Source of the DNA: Eretmocerus hayati
Taxonomy: Eukaryota > Arthropoda > Insecta > Hymenoptera > Aphelinidae
Reading direction: 5' to 3'
Assembly (NCBI GenBank): GCA_029851415.1
Contig: CM056743.1
Coordinates: forward strand, 14,748,727-14,812,726
DNA length: 64,000 nucleotides
A program made the translations under genes and the position numbers. The notes under the pieces were generated by a model, which was given only the letters and a program-made list of their open reading frames with translations, did no database searches and was not told the origin of the DNA. Below are positions 23,933-35,662 of this stretch, one piece after another. How positions within the stretch are numbered: the stretch's first letter is position 1; the number at the start of each line of letters is the position of its first letter.

Positions 23933-24511
23933 GTTGGTGGGTTACTTTTTATAGTGTGGGTGATGCTATGAACTTTGATGGAAATCTGATTCCTTTACAC
24001 GCGTGTATGTCTTCATTGTTCTTTATTGGACTTATATATGGGTAATATCGCGAGAAATTACATATTCTGAATTTCAAAATCCAGACGTTGAAAATTTGAT
24101 GTCCCACGTGTCTGCGCCGACTTTTCTCATCTGTTTCTGCACATATAACGACAATCTCCGATCGAACGTATGGAAAAATTTTTTTAGAAACAATTATCAG
24201 AAGTTATGTGAATTTTGCAGCGCGCGGACCTAACATTATGGGCTGAGAATGATAGAAACTCGGCAATACGAGAATACACCAGAAGGAGTTATCTGTGTCT
24301 ACGTAGTAAGTCCAGATGTGGTAATCTGACTCAAAAAAACCGCATAATGGTATATCAGCAAACGACATTTCCTAGCTGTGCTACTGCGCAAACGCGACTC
24401 TCAACGAACTGAACAAGTCCTCGCTTAGTGAGGACGGGTTGAAAATTACGTTTGCGACGTAGACAGCTAAAAACACTATTTTGCAGTCTGTAATGAACTC
24501 ACGCACTCACA
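23933..24511. other. No recognisable gene
   Basis: AT-rich spacer between two mobile elements. Only short open frames, none recognisable. Confidence 0.35.
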
Positions 24512-24839
24512 ACGGGAACGACAACCTAGTGGGTCCTGGATCTTGATGGAACTCTGGCAATCAACTTGTTTTGGTGAGAAATGTAGGCACCCAAGAGGGT
24601 TTTGTCCAATGGGCTTCCTATCTCGAGATACAGCTATGGAAGTTAGCATTGTCCATATGGGCCCATGTTAAGATGACCCATATATAGATATACTGACAAT
24701 GCTAACCTCCATGGCTGTATTTCAGGATAGGAGGCCCATTGGACAAAACCCTTTTGGGTACCTCCATTTGTCACCAGAACAAGAAGATTCCCAGAGTTTC
24801 GTCAAGATCCAGGACCCGCAAGGTTGGTGCTCCCCTCGT
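24512..24839. mobile_element. Palindromic MITE (~330 bp), copy B
   Basis: Left arm with CCTGGATCTTGATGGAACTC and right arm returning as GAGTTTCGTCAAGATCCAGG; mirrored CCAATGGGC and ATACAGCTATGG blocks flank an AT-rich centre near 24650-24690. The same block order as 6322-6650 defines the family. A much more diverged relative may lie at 63150-63480. Confidence 0.65.
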
Positions 24840-25192
24840 CAGTAAACGTTTTGTTCTTCGAGTGCGAGTGACCCTATAATCAAGTCGAACGTTGCCATGG
24901 TATAGCGGTATTGTTCATCTGTGTTCATCGTTCTAACCAAAAATTGGACTACGCGACGGAAGCATCGAAGCAATTTGCAACTGATGGATTTTGGTCCAGT
25001 TTTTAGCAGTCAAGATAACTTCCGTCAGTTTGTGAATTCTCCAGTTATTCCAAGTCTTTCTATATAATTCAAACTCACAGTCTCGTGACTCGTCTCACGA
25101 TCACGATGTTTGACGATAGCAATTCCGGCCTAAACGATATAATCGTCCCCGTCGCTCACAGAAATGCATCTAGAAAAATTGAATTGAATGAC

Positions 25193-25795
25193 ATGCCTCC
25201 CAAGTCTCGACAACTGTATACATCAGCATATAACGCATTCAAGTAGTGGCGTAAAAGAATAGGCACCAATTCTTTTTGTGATGATGTTTTGTCAGAATAG
25301 TTGAGTAAGCTTTCTAACCATTATGCTGCATCAAGTTTATGATCGATATATTCCATGTTAAAGTGTACAATTCTGTCTTATGATCACGTTAAAATTGGCA
25401 AACACAATAGAGTGCTGTCGTTCTTTAAACGCAAGAAGCATGAGCACACATCCAAGAAATCAGAAGTTTTCATTCGAGAACAAGCCCATAGATTTTTGAC
25501 CACTGCCCCAGCCAGATGACGAGTTTTTGACCGTGAAGGTAACAAGGACTATTTTCTCTTTCATCATCAAAATCAGTTATTCTGTTGCATGCATTTGTCA
25601 ATATTTACAAAAATCCCAGGTAGGATTGATACTTGGCATGCTTGGGGCTATGGGAATATAGAAGAGTTCACTGAGCTAGGGTTAAGAAATGTTGTTGATC
25701 ATGGTGAATACATTTTTGTTAGAGTAACGAAAACTAAAAGCCATGTGCTCAGGTCATTTTTCATTCAAGGTCCAGAATTACACATTTTTGATTGA
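25193..25795 (+). pseudogene. Decayed tyrosine-recombinase-like (Crypton/DUF3504-type) gene
   Basis: From the ATG at 25193 the frame reads like the N-terminal helical domain of a protein family common in insect genomes that resembles phage/Crypton tyrosine recombinases: MPPKSRQLYTSAYNAF, WRKRIGTNSF, SLWSIYSMLK with a stop replacing the residue before S, and KKSEVF. In-frame stops fall at about 25244, 25298, 25349 and 25517. Near 25620-25665 the expected hydrophobic LILG-LGA core is in a neighbouring frame, and the following EEFTEL...TKTKSHVLRSF stretch (25665-25770) fits the start of the catalytic domain. The C-terminal catalytic residues are not recognisable. No introns are evident. It is a dead mobile-element or domesticated-type copy. 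Confidence 0.6.
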
Positions 25796-26398
25796 AGGTT
25801 CAAAATTACAGAATTTGCATTATACTCATCATTCTTCAAAAGAGGCATTCGAATGGAATGAAGAATCGAATAAGATATCGGTGTCGGATACTGCGCATGA
25901 AACAAAGTAGTCATGATTCTAGTGTTTTCCTGTTTCGTATCCTAACTATGGAAAATTCATGTTTGTATTAAAGATCTACGTGAATTTTCTCGTATCTCGC
26001 ACTACTATCATGTGAAATTCCATACTGACTTGAACGCTTCATGGATCCGCTACATTGTTAAATATGTCAACAATCAGCTTTTTAGTCAGTACTGAGTTGG
26101 TCGAACACATTTCTACGAGATGAATACGATTTTTTGATTGGGCCTAAGTATCAACTACAGAACATTATATCAAAACTTTTCAATAGCATAAGTCAAGGCT
26201 TATTTTGTTGCCTCACATCCGACAAGCTCTCATATCTCTGGATGGTTTGATAACAATCACTGATTATCAAATCCAATCTCCAGTAGTAAACAATCAATCA
26301 GCAAGTCTTGAGACAATCTTATTGTTGTCAATTCTATCCTACTCGTGTTTATTCGCTAGGACAAAATTCGTATGAGAATCAATGTCGTTGCAGATGAT
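25796..26398. other. No recognisable gene
   Basis: AT-rich sequence between the recombinase-like pseudogene and the foldback element. The missing C-terminal part of the pseudogene would fall here, but I could not recognise it. Confidence 0.35.
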
Positions 26399-26407
26399 AT
26401 ATCTATT

Positions 26408-29036
26408 CGGCTTGTCTATACGGCCGGACTCGCGTACGCGAAGTCGCGTACGCGAAAAGAGAGTTCTGGTGGACGATGCATGTGACGTCTTCGCCGAAAG
26501 AATCCCTAGGAAATCCGTCGCGTACGCGAGAGACCGCGGGCCCTGGGCCCAGCCTTCGCGTACGCGAAAGGGCCCATTCTCCGCGTACGCGAAAATTTTC
26601 GGAAAGTCGCCTCGCAAAAATCTTCGCGTACGCGAACCGGAAAATTTTTCGCGTACGCGAAAATGGGGTCCCTTCGCGTACGCGAAAAATTTTCCGGTTC
26701 GCGTACGCGAAGATTTTTGCGAGGCGACTTTCCGAAAATTTTCGCGTACGCGAAGGGAGCCCATCTTCGCGTACGCGAAGACTTTGCAAGGTGTCGGTCC
26801 GAATATGGAGAACAAGCACATTTTCGTGTACGCGAAGGAAGAAGCCTTCGCGTACGCGAAGAATTCCTGATTTCGCACGCGCGACAAATGCGTGGAATTG
26901 ATTCTCGCTTCAATACGAATTACGACCATCTTCGCGTACGCGAAGACTTTGCAAGGTGTCGGTCCAAATATGGAGAACAAGCACATTTTCGTGTACGCGA
27001 AGGAAGAAGCCTTCGCGTACGCGAAGAATTCCTGATTTTGCATGAACGACAATGGCGTGGAATTGATTCTCGCTTCAATACGAACTCGAGGGCGAAGGGA
27101 GCCCATTCTTTGCCTACGCGAAGACTTTGCGAGGTGCGCGTCCAAAAATTTTCGCGTACGCGAAGGCTTTGCAGAGCGCCGTTTCAAAAATCTTCGCGTA
27201 CGCGAAGGAGCCATCATTTCGCCTTGCGCTCAGAGCATTTAATTCAGGAAATTTTATGAAGCAGTCTTACCAGTCGTTTTTTACTTAGAATTTCCTCACG
27301 GGAAGAGTTAGTTGATGATTGGTGGGCTCCGAGTGACATTATCGAGACAAAAAATCGAGTTTCTTCGTGTTTTTCTACAACCAATCAGAGAAAAACATCA
27401 GCGTTGACCACCCTAAAAGCTACGCGTTCTTTCATTATCGGTGGAATGCGGGACCCGCGAGAATAATTGATGGCAGTCTCCTAGTCACATTTTTGGGTCA
27501 GAAAAACAATTCCTTTCATGTTCTCTCAAGAACAAGAAGGAGAAACCAGCAGTGGCCGCACCGCGAGCCTTTACGGGGGAAAATCTAGGTTGAGCAACAT
27601 TTTTGCAACTCAGTATCGGCATCGGTAACCACCCGTCTTAGTTTGCGAACACTGTAACTTTGTTTGGGATCAGAAACTAGGCAAGAGCAAGACGAGTGGT
27701 CACCAAACCAGATACTGAATCGCAAAACCCGTGCTTAACCTGAATTTCTTTCCGGAAAGGCTCGCGTGGCCAACCCTGATGTTTTTCTCTATTTGCTCAT
27801 GGAAAAACATGGAGAAACTTGAGTTGTTGGCTCGATAAAGTCACTCGGGGTCCACCAAGCATCAGCCAACTCTTCTGGAAATTCTGAGTGGAAAATGACT
27901 GGTGAGGCTGCTTCACGAAATTCCCTGCATCGAATGCTATGATCGCAAGCGTGTGCGCGTACGCTTGCGCTTGGAGCATTTGATGCAGAGAATATCATGA
28001 AGCAGCCTTAGCAGTCGTATTTTACTTGGAATTTTGACAAGTGAAGAGTTATTGATGATTCTTGGGCCCCGAGTGACATTATCAAGCCAAAAAATTAAAT
28101 TCTTTCATCTTTTCCCTCAAACAAATAGAGTAAAACATCAGCGGTGGCCGCGCGAGCCTTTTTGGAAGGGAATCCAGGTTGAGCAACGTTTTCGTGGTTT
28201 TGTATTCGGATTGGTGACCACCCGTTTTAGCTTAGAAAGACTGAAACCTTGTTTGGGATCAGAAACTTGGCAAGAGCAAGATGACCGGTCACCAATCCGG
28301 ATACTGAATCGTGGATACGTTGCTCAACCTGTATTTTCTCCCGAGGAAGCTCGCGTTGCACCGCTGATGTTTTTCTGTATTTGTTTATGGTAAAACATGA
28401 AGAAACGGGATTTTTTCCGCTCGATAATGTCACTTGGGGCTCACCTATCATCAACCAACACTTCACTTGTGAAACTTCTGAGTAAAAAGGACTGAGACTC
28501 GGCTGCTTCATGAAATTTTCTGCATCAAATGCTTCAAGCGCAAGAGTATGCGCGTACGCTCACATGATGAGCGCATCCTATGTAGAACGGGCCCTTGCAA
28601 AGTCTTCGCGCACGCGAAATCATGGCCCCTTCGCGTACGCGAAGGTTTTCGAAACGGCGCTTTGCAAAGCCTTCGCGTACGCGAAAATTTGTGGATGCGC
28701 ACCTCGCAAAGATGGGCTTCCTTCGCCCTCGTAGTTCGTATTAAAGCGAGAATCAATTCCACGCATTTTTCGCGCGTGCGAAATCAGGAATTCTTCGCGT
28801 ACGCGAAAATATGCCTGTTCTCCATATTCGGACCGACACCTTGCAAAGTCTTCGCGTACGCGAAGAATGGGCCCTTTCGCGTACGCGAAGGCTGGGCCCA
28901 GGGCCCGCGGTCTTTCGCGTAGGCGACGGATTTTCTAGGGATTTTTTCGGCGAAGACGTCACATGCGTCGTCCACCAGAACTCTCTTTTCGCGTACGCGA
29001 CTTCGCGTACGCGAGTCCGGCCGTATAGACAAGCCG
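26408..29036. mobile_element. 2.63-kb foldback element made of TTCGCGTACGCGAA palindromes (9-bp target duplication)
   Basis: The termini are CGGCTTGTCTATACGGCCGG and its exact inverse, bordered by a perfect 9-bp direct repeat ATATCTATT (26399-26407 and 29037-29045). The inverted arms match for well over 150 bp, with a few single-base changes and a rearranged order farther in. About twenty copies of the 14-bp palindrome TTCGCGTACGCGAA, plus variants, punctuate both arms at intervals of about 20-60 bp. Within the left arm a ~168-bp segment is tandemly duplicated (26770-26937, 26938-27105). The middle (27236-28535) is two successive hairpins. A 9-bp duplication is typical of Mutator-like and foldback elements; no transposase is present. 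Long open frames on both strands, with repeating FAYAK/RVRE/SRTRR, are by-products of the palindrome lacking stops. Confidence 0.85.
27236..28535. repeat. Core of the foldback element: two tandem, related hairpins
   Basis: Hairpin 1 (about 27236-27975) turns near 27655-27670 and hairpin 2 (about 27976-28535) near 28245. Each has a stem pairing a GAAGCAG(T/C)CTTA-CAGTCGT block with its mirror GACT-G...GCTGCTTCA and an inner CGGTNACCACCCGT block with its inverse. The two hairpins share sequence throughout, so one unit was duplicated in tandem after becoming palindromic. Confidence 0.7.
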
Positions 29037-29116
29037 ATATCTATTATCGATAAAATTTCAACCTAAGATCAAAACTTCTATCAGAAAAATCTGCTTTTCA
29101 TAATAAAGCAATTTCT

Positions 29117-30890
29117 AAGGACCCCGCCATAAATGATAGTATTTTGGGTGTCAGCTAATTTTGCTGAATCGGGAACCAGATGATAGAGCTCGACGAGCCG
29201 ATCAAAAGTCTTTATTACCGTTAAGCCTGAAAAATTCTCATTTGTAAGTTATTCGATGTAAAAGTTGTTGATTTTACCGAGTGAAAATAGGGTTATGGCA
29301 TCGATTGAACAATAACATACGTTCGAATTGGCTTGGCAGTCGAGTTTTCCCCGACATAGTGAATCTGATGAGGACAGAATATGTGTTTGTCGCGCAATCC
29401 ACCGATTATCTCAAGAGACTCTTTGGCCGCTGCTGCAACTTTCGGCGATCATTTCTTCAAACACAAAAGGGCGAAATGCGCAAGAAAATCTCATCAGCTC
29501 GGACAGTCTATATGGCATATAGTGATCCGAGTATGCAAGTGCGAATAACGCGTTTCGTGAGAAACCGTCAATATTTTGAAGTTCGAAATGCGCCCTCGCC
29601 ACCCTGGTAGAAATGTTCAACATTGGAAATGTTCTCCGTGGAATTTTATGTACATTTTTCACGGACTAAAAATGCTGTGGTGATAATCGGCCAAGAATTG
29701 GGCATTTTACGGGCATTAGTGTGTAGATATGACAATATTTGACCTAACCTCAAATATCCAAGGGCAGTTTTTAGCCATTAAATGCCCGTGATAAATGTCG
29801 TTGGAAGGTGAGCAATCCAAAACATTTTTCGGGCATTTAATGGACATTTGATGGATTAATTTTCATGTTGGTAGTCTCATAACCTACAATATCAGCGAGA
29901 TCGTTTTTCATAGTGTATTTTATTATTCTGACATCAAATTTGAATTTGAATGATCTTTTTTTAATATACACAAGCCAAAATCAATATGACGAGAAATTCA
30001 ATCTGCACTGTGTGAAATATCAACAAATACATGTAGAATACGAACTCCCTTTAAGAATCAATAGACATATTGTTGGACTTCTACAAAAGCTCCCTGCAAT
30101 TTCGGTGTGGAAAAAATCTCGTGATCTGCAGTGGATGAACAGTTTGGCTTCATTCGAAGCCAAGCCTTCTTTGAAGCTTGAGCTGAGCGCGACATGACGA
30201 AAAATTGATTGGCCAATTGGAATATAGCAAGTATACATTTAGAGTTACATAAACTTCTCATACAGACATTTCCTCAAATGTCTCTATGAGAAGCTTTCTG
30301 AGAATTCAAAGAGAATCACAAGAAACCAGGTAAACTGCGCTGATGAAAAGTCGCGGATAATACGACTCTTTTGCTCTCGATGCATGGACGATATGCCTCC
30401 GCTATTTCACGTGGTGAGGGCTCATTACATACTTCAAAATATTGATGGTTTCTCACGAAACGCGTTATTCGCCATTGCATACTCGGATTACTATGTGCCA
30501 TAGGCCGGCCGAGCTGATGAGATTTTCTTGCGCGTTTTGCCCTTTTGTGTTTGAAAAATGTTCGGCCGAAGTTGCAGCGGCCGAAGGTTCTCTTGATATA
30601 ATCGGTGGATAGCGCGACAAACACATATTCTTACCTAATCAGATCCACTATGCCGGGGAAAATTCGACTGCCGAGCCAATTCGAACGTATGTTATTGTTC
30701 AATCGATGCCATAACCTTATTTTCACTCGGTAAAATCAACAACTTTTACATCGAATAACTTACAAATGAGAATTTTTCAGGCTTAACGATAATAGAAACT
30801 TTTGATCATCTCGTCGAGCTCTATCATTTGGTCCCCGATTCAGCAAAATTAGCTTAAACCCAAAATCCTATCATATATGGCGGGATCTTT
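29117..30890. mobile_element. 1.77-kb long-inverted-repeat element
   Basis: The left arm (about 29117-29610) reappears inverted at about 30405-30890. Termini are ACCCCGCCATAAATGATAG and, on the other side, ATCCCGCCATATATGATAG. Arms of nearly 490 bp differ by scattered substitutions and small indels. The 800-bp AT-rich middle includes a perfect small hairpin at 30254-30293 (CTTCTCATA...AGACATTTC). No transposase and no resolved target duplication; it begins only 80 bp after the foldback element's right end. Confidence 0.7.
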
Positions 30891-30892
30891 TG

Positions 30893-31615
30893 TCGTCAAA
30901 TACGCTTCAACGAATATGTTTCATACAATTCGGCCAATCGAACTAAGTTTTTTCCGAGTTCACAACCATCAGGGTTCAATTACACCACACCAGATAACCA
31001 CTACAACAACTCATCTTGCGGTTTAACAAAATGAAATGACCAAAGCGTGGCAATTAAGAGCATCTTGAAACTCTGGGCACTCCAGAATTATTGAACTCTT
31101 GGTCGTGAAATAGACAAAAGCTTCATCTTCGATAAGTAAGCTTATAAATATATCTAGTCTTGCACCTCTGTCAGCTTCGAAACTTGGCCTTTGTGAGACG
31201 GTTTCGTCTCTCTCACTCACCCTTTTGTTTCTTTTTTTTCTTGTTGTTTTTTATTCTACTGGAGTGAAATGCTACGACGACGAAGGATCGACCTACAACA
31301 AAGAAGCGCCAGAGCTGCAGAGCTATCGGTCCAGTCTTAATTTAAAGTTGAAATTAATTTCACTGCCGCGTGCAAGATACGCGAAGCCCGTCAGCTCTCT
31401 CGCCTCTTTCTCAGTTATGGTGCAGCAACTTCAACTTGCCTCGCCACCTCCTTTTCTTCTTTTTCTTCGTCTTCTACAGCTGCCTTGTTAAGCTTTTCCC
31501 ACTATCTGAGATTCTAATTATTGCGTTTCCCCCAGTCCAGATTTTAACCACTCATTATAGTTATTATGTCTATTGGAACGAATAATCGAGATTGACTTGT
31601 AACTGGAGGACTCTA
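30893..31615. other. No recognisable gene
   Basis: A pyrimidine-rich stretch near 31205-31255 precedes an open frame (31225-31491) whose start is TTG, not ATG, so I do not call it. Nothing else identified. Confidence 0.35.
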
Positions 31616-31617
31616 TA

Positions 31618-32363
31618 CAGGCAAACCCCGCTGTTCGCGCTTAATGCGTATAAATAAAATGCCGCGAATACCGAAACCGCGAATACTGGGACCTTGGGCT
31701 TATGGAAAAAGGGGGATTACGTATATATATTATGGATCCGTGAGTAACTAAAAAAATCCACACATCATCTTTAATAAACAAGTTCATGTAAGAAGCTTAG
31801 CAAGTTGACTCAATATGTGAAAGATACGAAGTAACAGTATGATACGATTGAAAAATTACTGGAATTCACTCGAAAATCTGTTGGAGAAATCCATCCACTA
31901 GCGTGCGGGTGATGAGCTCTGTCACCTTTGACTAGCAAAATTGACGAACATATACAATCTCTGGTGAGTGGCCATTGGAAGTTCTAAGAACTTCAGCCAA
32001 TTTTCCTTCAGTGGCAAGTAAATTTGACATTTTCAATTCTTTCGAAAGGCTCACAATTCGTTATCACACTTTTTAATTGACGAATATGCGTTCTTTCTAC
32101 GCACGGTGCCATAAGTAGAATTGAGATAGTACACAGGTACACTAATAACTGTGTGGTATAACCAATTAATCAGTCTTGGAAAACGCAATAACAATAGCAA
32201 CACCCTCCAAATGATGAACACTCAATCACAAAGTTGGATTGGAAGAACACATTCGGATGAAATCCATCGAAAATTCACGTTTCATGAGCTAAGTTATCTC
32301 GAAGATCCAGATCCAAACCGCGAATAAGCGAGTCAGCGCACCGCGAATACCGGGGAATGCCTG
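31618..32363. mobile_element. Tigger/pogo-like MITE
   Basis: Begins CAGGCAAACCCCGCTGTTCG and ends with the inverse of CAGGCATTCCCCGGTATTCG, bordered by TA (31616-31617, 32364-32365). The CAGGCAT start with nearby TTCGCG motifs is characteristic of Tigger-type pogo elements. Further TTCGCGG repeats lie just inside both ends (about 31662-31684 and 32318-32345). No transposase remains in the 746 bp. Confidence 0.75.
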
Positions 32364-32365
32364 TA

Positions 32366-34087
32366 TAGTGCCTTGTTATGTGATATTTGAGAAATGATGG
32401 GGCGAGCTCTTTCGACAAAAATCTCAGACATTTAAATATGGATGATTCTTCGTCAGGAATTCCATGACCGACTGGAATCATTTATTACCGAGCTGTAAAC
32501 ACTTCTTATTTAAGTTCAACTATCCTGTCAAAGCCAGTTGTAGGTTTCAGGTGAATATTTCCATCCATTCGATGATCCACGTCACTGATTCTAAACGCTT
32601 ATTATTGTCTGTGCTGCGTGTATTTTTGGAAACCAAAAGGAGTCATTGACCTGTTGAAGTCATTGGAGGCCCAGAAGAACCCTACAATCACAGCTTGTGG
32701 TGACATCCATTGTTACATGTATGAGATATGTGCGTGTGCGTATTTGATGAAGTTACACATTCCCTTAGTCATCTCAAAGTTCTCGTTATAATCTTTTTGA
32801 TAAGACAAAGTGTGAAGCTTGGTGCGAATTCAACGATGACTCTCTGCAAAGGTTCAAAGTCTAGACTTTGGACGGGTTTACTTTCGTGAAAAAAATAGAC
32901 GTAAACAAGAGCAGCGGGGCCCACAATATGCTAAGATGCATTGCAGTAGCCATGTCCATACACCTAACACCATACGAAAGTGTGGCGAGTGGAAACTTCA
33001 GGGAACGATGTGTACAAAGAAAGCAGAAAGAGATGCGAAATGACAACATCATAACGTTCATCGGTGGCGTATTCTACGGACATTATCAATGTTTCGGCCC
33101 CGAGTGCAGTGATCTTGACGAAATTCGAGATATGCACCCTTGGGTGGGCGTTGAAGGAGTGTACCTAACTTGGTAGAGATCTGCTCGGTAATTCCATCAA
33201 AATAGCGTGCAAGAGAATGCACAGAGTCTCGGTAAGAAGAGGCTTCGCCCCAACAACTTATATTGATACTATTGAAAAAGCTCGAACAACCAATGAATGC
33301 CCTAGAAGATTGACAAAAAATCTGGAATATTTTACCAAAATAAATACGATCTCAAAAGCTGAGTCAATTTAAAAGCCTAATAAAAGTTATGGCATATCCT
33401 GGGTATAGTACATTACTATACTGAGCACGCGTTTGTTTATCCAATGTCATTATAGAAATGGCACCACCATTGCGGGCAATATGAATTATATGGCTATTTT
33501 GGGGTTGTTCAGTCCGTATATTGAGGAAGGAAGAATATCGAATAAGAATCACGAAAAATGTGCAATCTATCAGCTGTTTCGTCATAGAATTCTGATGAGG
33601 ATAGGGTGTTGAAAGTCTTACATGATACTGTGATTCATGAAATAGTAGACAGTAGATAGTAGACGATATTTAGGAACATCGAATCTATATCGGTTTCTCC
33701 CTGGTATTTTTTCAGTCATTCCCAACATAAGTGTTCTGTTCCAGACTGTGTGGAGAGAGATGTCACTCTCTAAAACTATTGGAGTGAAATTATGACTCAA
33801 AGCTTGGAGTGATACTCGCAATGACCAAGAATGACTCATATTGAAGTAAAAATTTGACTCATAGAGAATGAAACCACAGAAATATTACATCCGCTCCAAG
33901 CTTGAGTCAATTTTTACTCCAAGAAGAGTGAAAATTGACCCCTCACATTGGGTGAAATAGATCTTTATAGGATAGGGTATAATCCCAGAATAATTTGCGG
34001 GACTTTTATGAAGGAAGTAGAAAACTTTTGAAGTGTTGAATCATGCTGCTCTATTCCGAGTTTCCCTCCGAAATACTTCTCGGATAT
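32366..34087. other. Unassigned sequence with one weak open frame
   Basis: A plus-strand frame ending at 33176 has an internal ATG near 32928 and would give about 82 residues with HPWVGVEGVYLTW at the end. I recognise no family and see no splice support. Around 33780-33950, ACTC/GAGT-flanked blocks (GGAGTGAAATTATGACTCAA and its inverse-like relatives) recall a similar cluster at 39650-39775, hinting at a small shared repeat. Confidence 0.3.
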
Positions 34088-35525
34088 GAGTAGTTCCGCG
34101 CGAAACAGACGTACATACGAAAAAAGGTCATGTCTTAAATTTTTTTCTTGACTTTTTTATTCGATTCTATGGTACAAAATATGAACTTTTCACTACCTAT
34201 GGGGGCCCAAAAAAATTTTCCAGGTACCTTCAACGTACATTACTTTGTTCTTTTGAATTATTTTCAATAAAAAAGTTAGGGTATTTTTTTCAATGAAATG
34301 AATTTTTCTCGAATTCGTTCACAGATACAGAGATGTGGCTTGCGGCATTTGAAAGGTCTTTGAAAAACCTATCGAAATCGGTCTTTTAAAATTGATTTTG
34401 ATGTCTTGGGTGATTTTATCGAGCAGAAGAGTGAAAATCATAGAAGATTAAATTTCTCGAAAACCCAATTTTTAAAAATTTTGAAAATTTCATATTTCAT
34501 GTAAAAATTTTGTGTTCTTTCAGAAAAAAATAGTCCTGAATTTTTTTTTGCGTTCTAACACCTATTTTTGCCAATTATCACAAATCCGTTTTCCAGGCTT
34601 TTAAAAATCGTCTGTTTTCTGCGCATGCGCAAAAATTTGGATCCTTGAAACCAATTCCATTGGACAGCCAAAAAAATTTCCTTGAAAATGACCACTTGCC
34701 GAAGTCAATTTTATGCATTTGAACCGAATCTACAACGTATGAAAGATAAGCCTCCAGCTCGAGTGCGACACGTCGATGGACGCCATCGAACTGGAGCTGG
34801 CGTGGATTTTCCTTACTGCTGTCTCCAGTACCTCCGACCTACCTCTGAGGAACTATCAAGATTCAGTGGTCTCTTGAACGTTGCAGCTTTGGCTCAAATA
34901 TATGGAATTGACTTCGGCAGGTGGTCATTTTGTAGGAAATTTTCTTGGCTTTCTAATGAAATTGGTTTCAAGGATCAAATTTCTGCGCATGCGCAAAAAA
35001 CAGACGATTTCCAAAAGCCTGAGAAATGGATTTGCGATAATTGGCAGAAATGGGTGTTAGAACGCAAACAAAAAAATTCAGGACTATTTTTTTTCTGAAA
35101 GATCACAAAATTTTACATGAAATATTAAATTTTCAAAATTTTTAAAAATTGGGTTTTCTAGAAATTTAATCTTTTATGATTTTCACTCTTCTGCTCGATA
35201 AAACCACCCAAGACATCAAAATCAATTCCAAAAGACTGATTTCGATAGGTTCTTGAAAGATCTTTCGAATGCCGCAAGCCTCATCTCTGTATCTGTGAAC
35301 GAATTTGAGAAAAATTCATTTTATTGAAAAAAATACCCTAACTTTATTGTTGAAAATAATTCAAAAGAACAAAGTAATGTACGTTGAAGATACCTGGAAA
35401 ATTTTTTTGGGGCCCCATAGGTAGTGAATAGTTCATATTTTGTACCATAGAATTGAATAAAAAAGTCAAGAAAAAAATTTGAGACATGAACCTTTTTCGT
35501 AGGTCTGTTTCGCGCGGAACTACTC
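34088..35525. mobile_element. 1.44-kb near-complete palindrome element
   Basis: Starts GAGTAGTTCCGCGCGAAACA and ends with its inverse. The arms of about 640 bp remain alignable throughout, including the CTGCGCATGCGCAAAAA block at about 34619 and 34984. The loop of about 160 bp at 34740-34890 holds a smaller hairpin (CCAGCTCGAGTG...CTGGAGCTGG). Arms differ by a few percent plus length changes in A/T runs, so it is not a recent assembly artefact. No coding region; target duplication not resolved. Confidence 0.75.
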
Positions 35526-35589
35526 TTATATTCCAAAACTCGTATCGACCGTTCACAACCGTACTTTCTTAACTAATAAAATGACAAAG

Positions 35590-35662
35590 TCACATTTGGT
35601 CTAATGATTAAGACACTTGCCTGGCATTCAAGAGGGTGCGGGTTCAAATCCCCATTGAGTCG
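35590..35662 (+). repeat. tRNA-like sequence (SINE head or tRNA pseudogene)
   Basis: An A-box-like TTGGTCTAATGATTAAGAC and a perfect B-box GGTTCAAATCC are spaced as in a tRNA, with a possible anticodon arm whose loop CTGGCAT would give anticodon GGC (Ala). The anticodon, acceptor and T stems pair imperfectly, so a working tRNA gene is unlikely. The sequence just after 35662 may be SINE body, but I could not define its end. Confidence 0.5.

Noticed and set aside
26339..27259. Long open frames with repeating FAYAK, RVRE or SRTRR on both strands
   Set aside because: TTCGCGTACGCGAA has no stop codon in any frame and is its own reverse complement, so all six frames stay open by composition. No start context or protein family supports them.
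26408..29036. CRISPR-like array (14-bp repeats separated by unique spacers)
   Set aside because: Repeats are palindromic, spacer lengths vary widely, arms are inverted copies of each other, and a 9-bp target duplication with inverted ends identifies a transposon in a eukaryotic genome.
31225..31491. Secreted-protein-like frame (hydrophobic start, then YDDEGS)
   Set aside because: The start is TTG rather than ATG, the hydrophobic part comes from a T-rich tract, and no splice or promoter signal supports it.
35590..35662. Functional tRNA-Ala gene
   Set aside because: Promoter boxes are good but acceptor, anticodon and T stems have mismatches.
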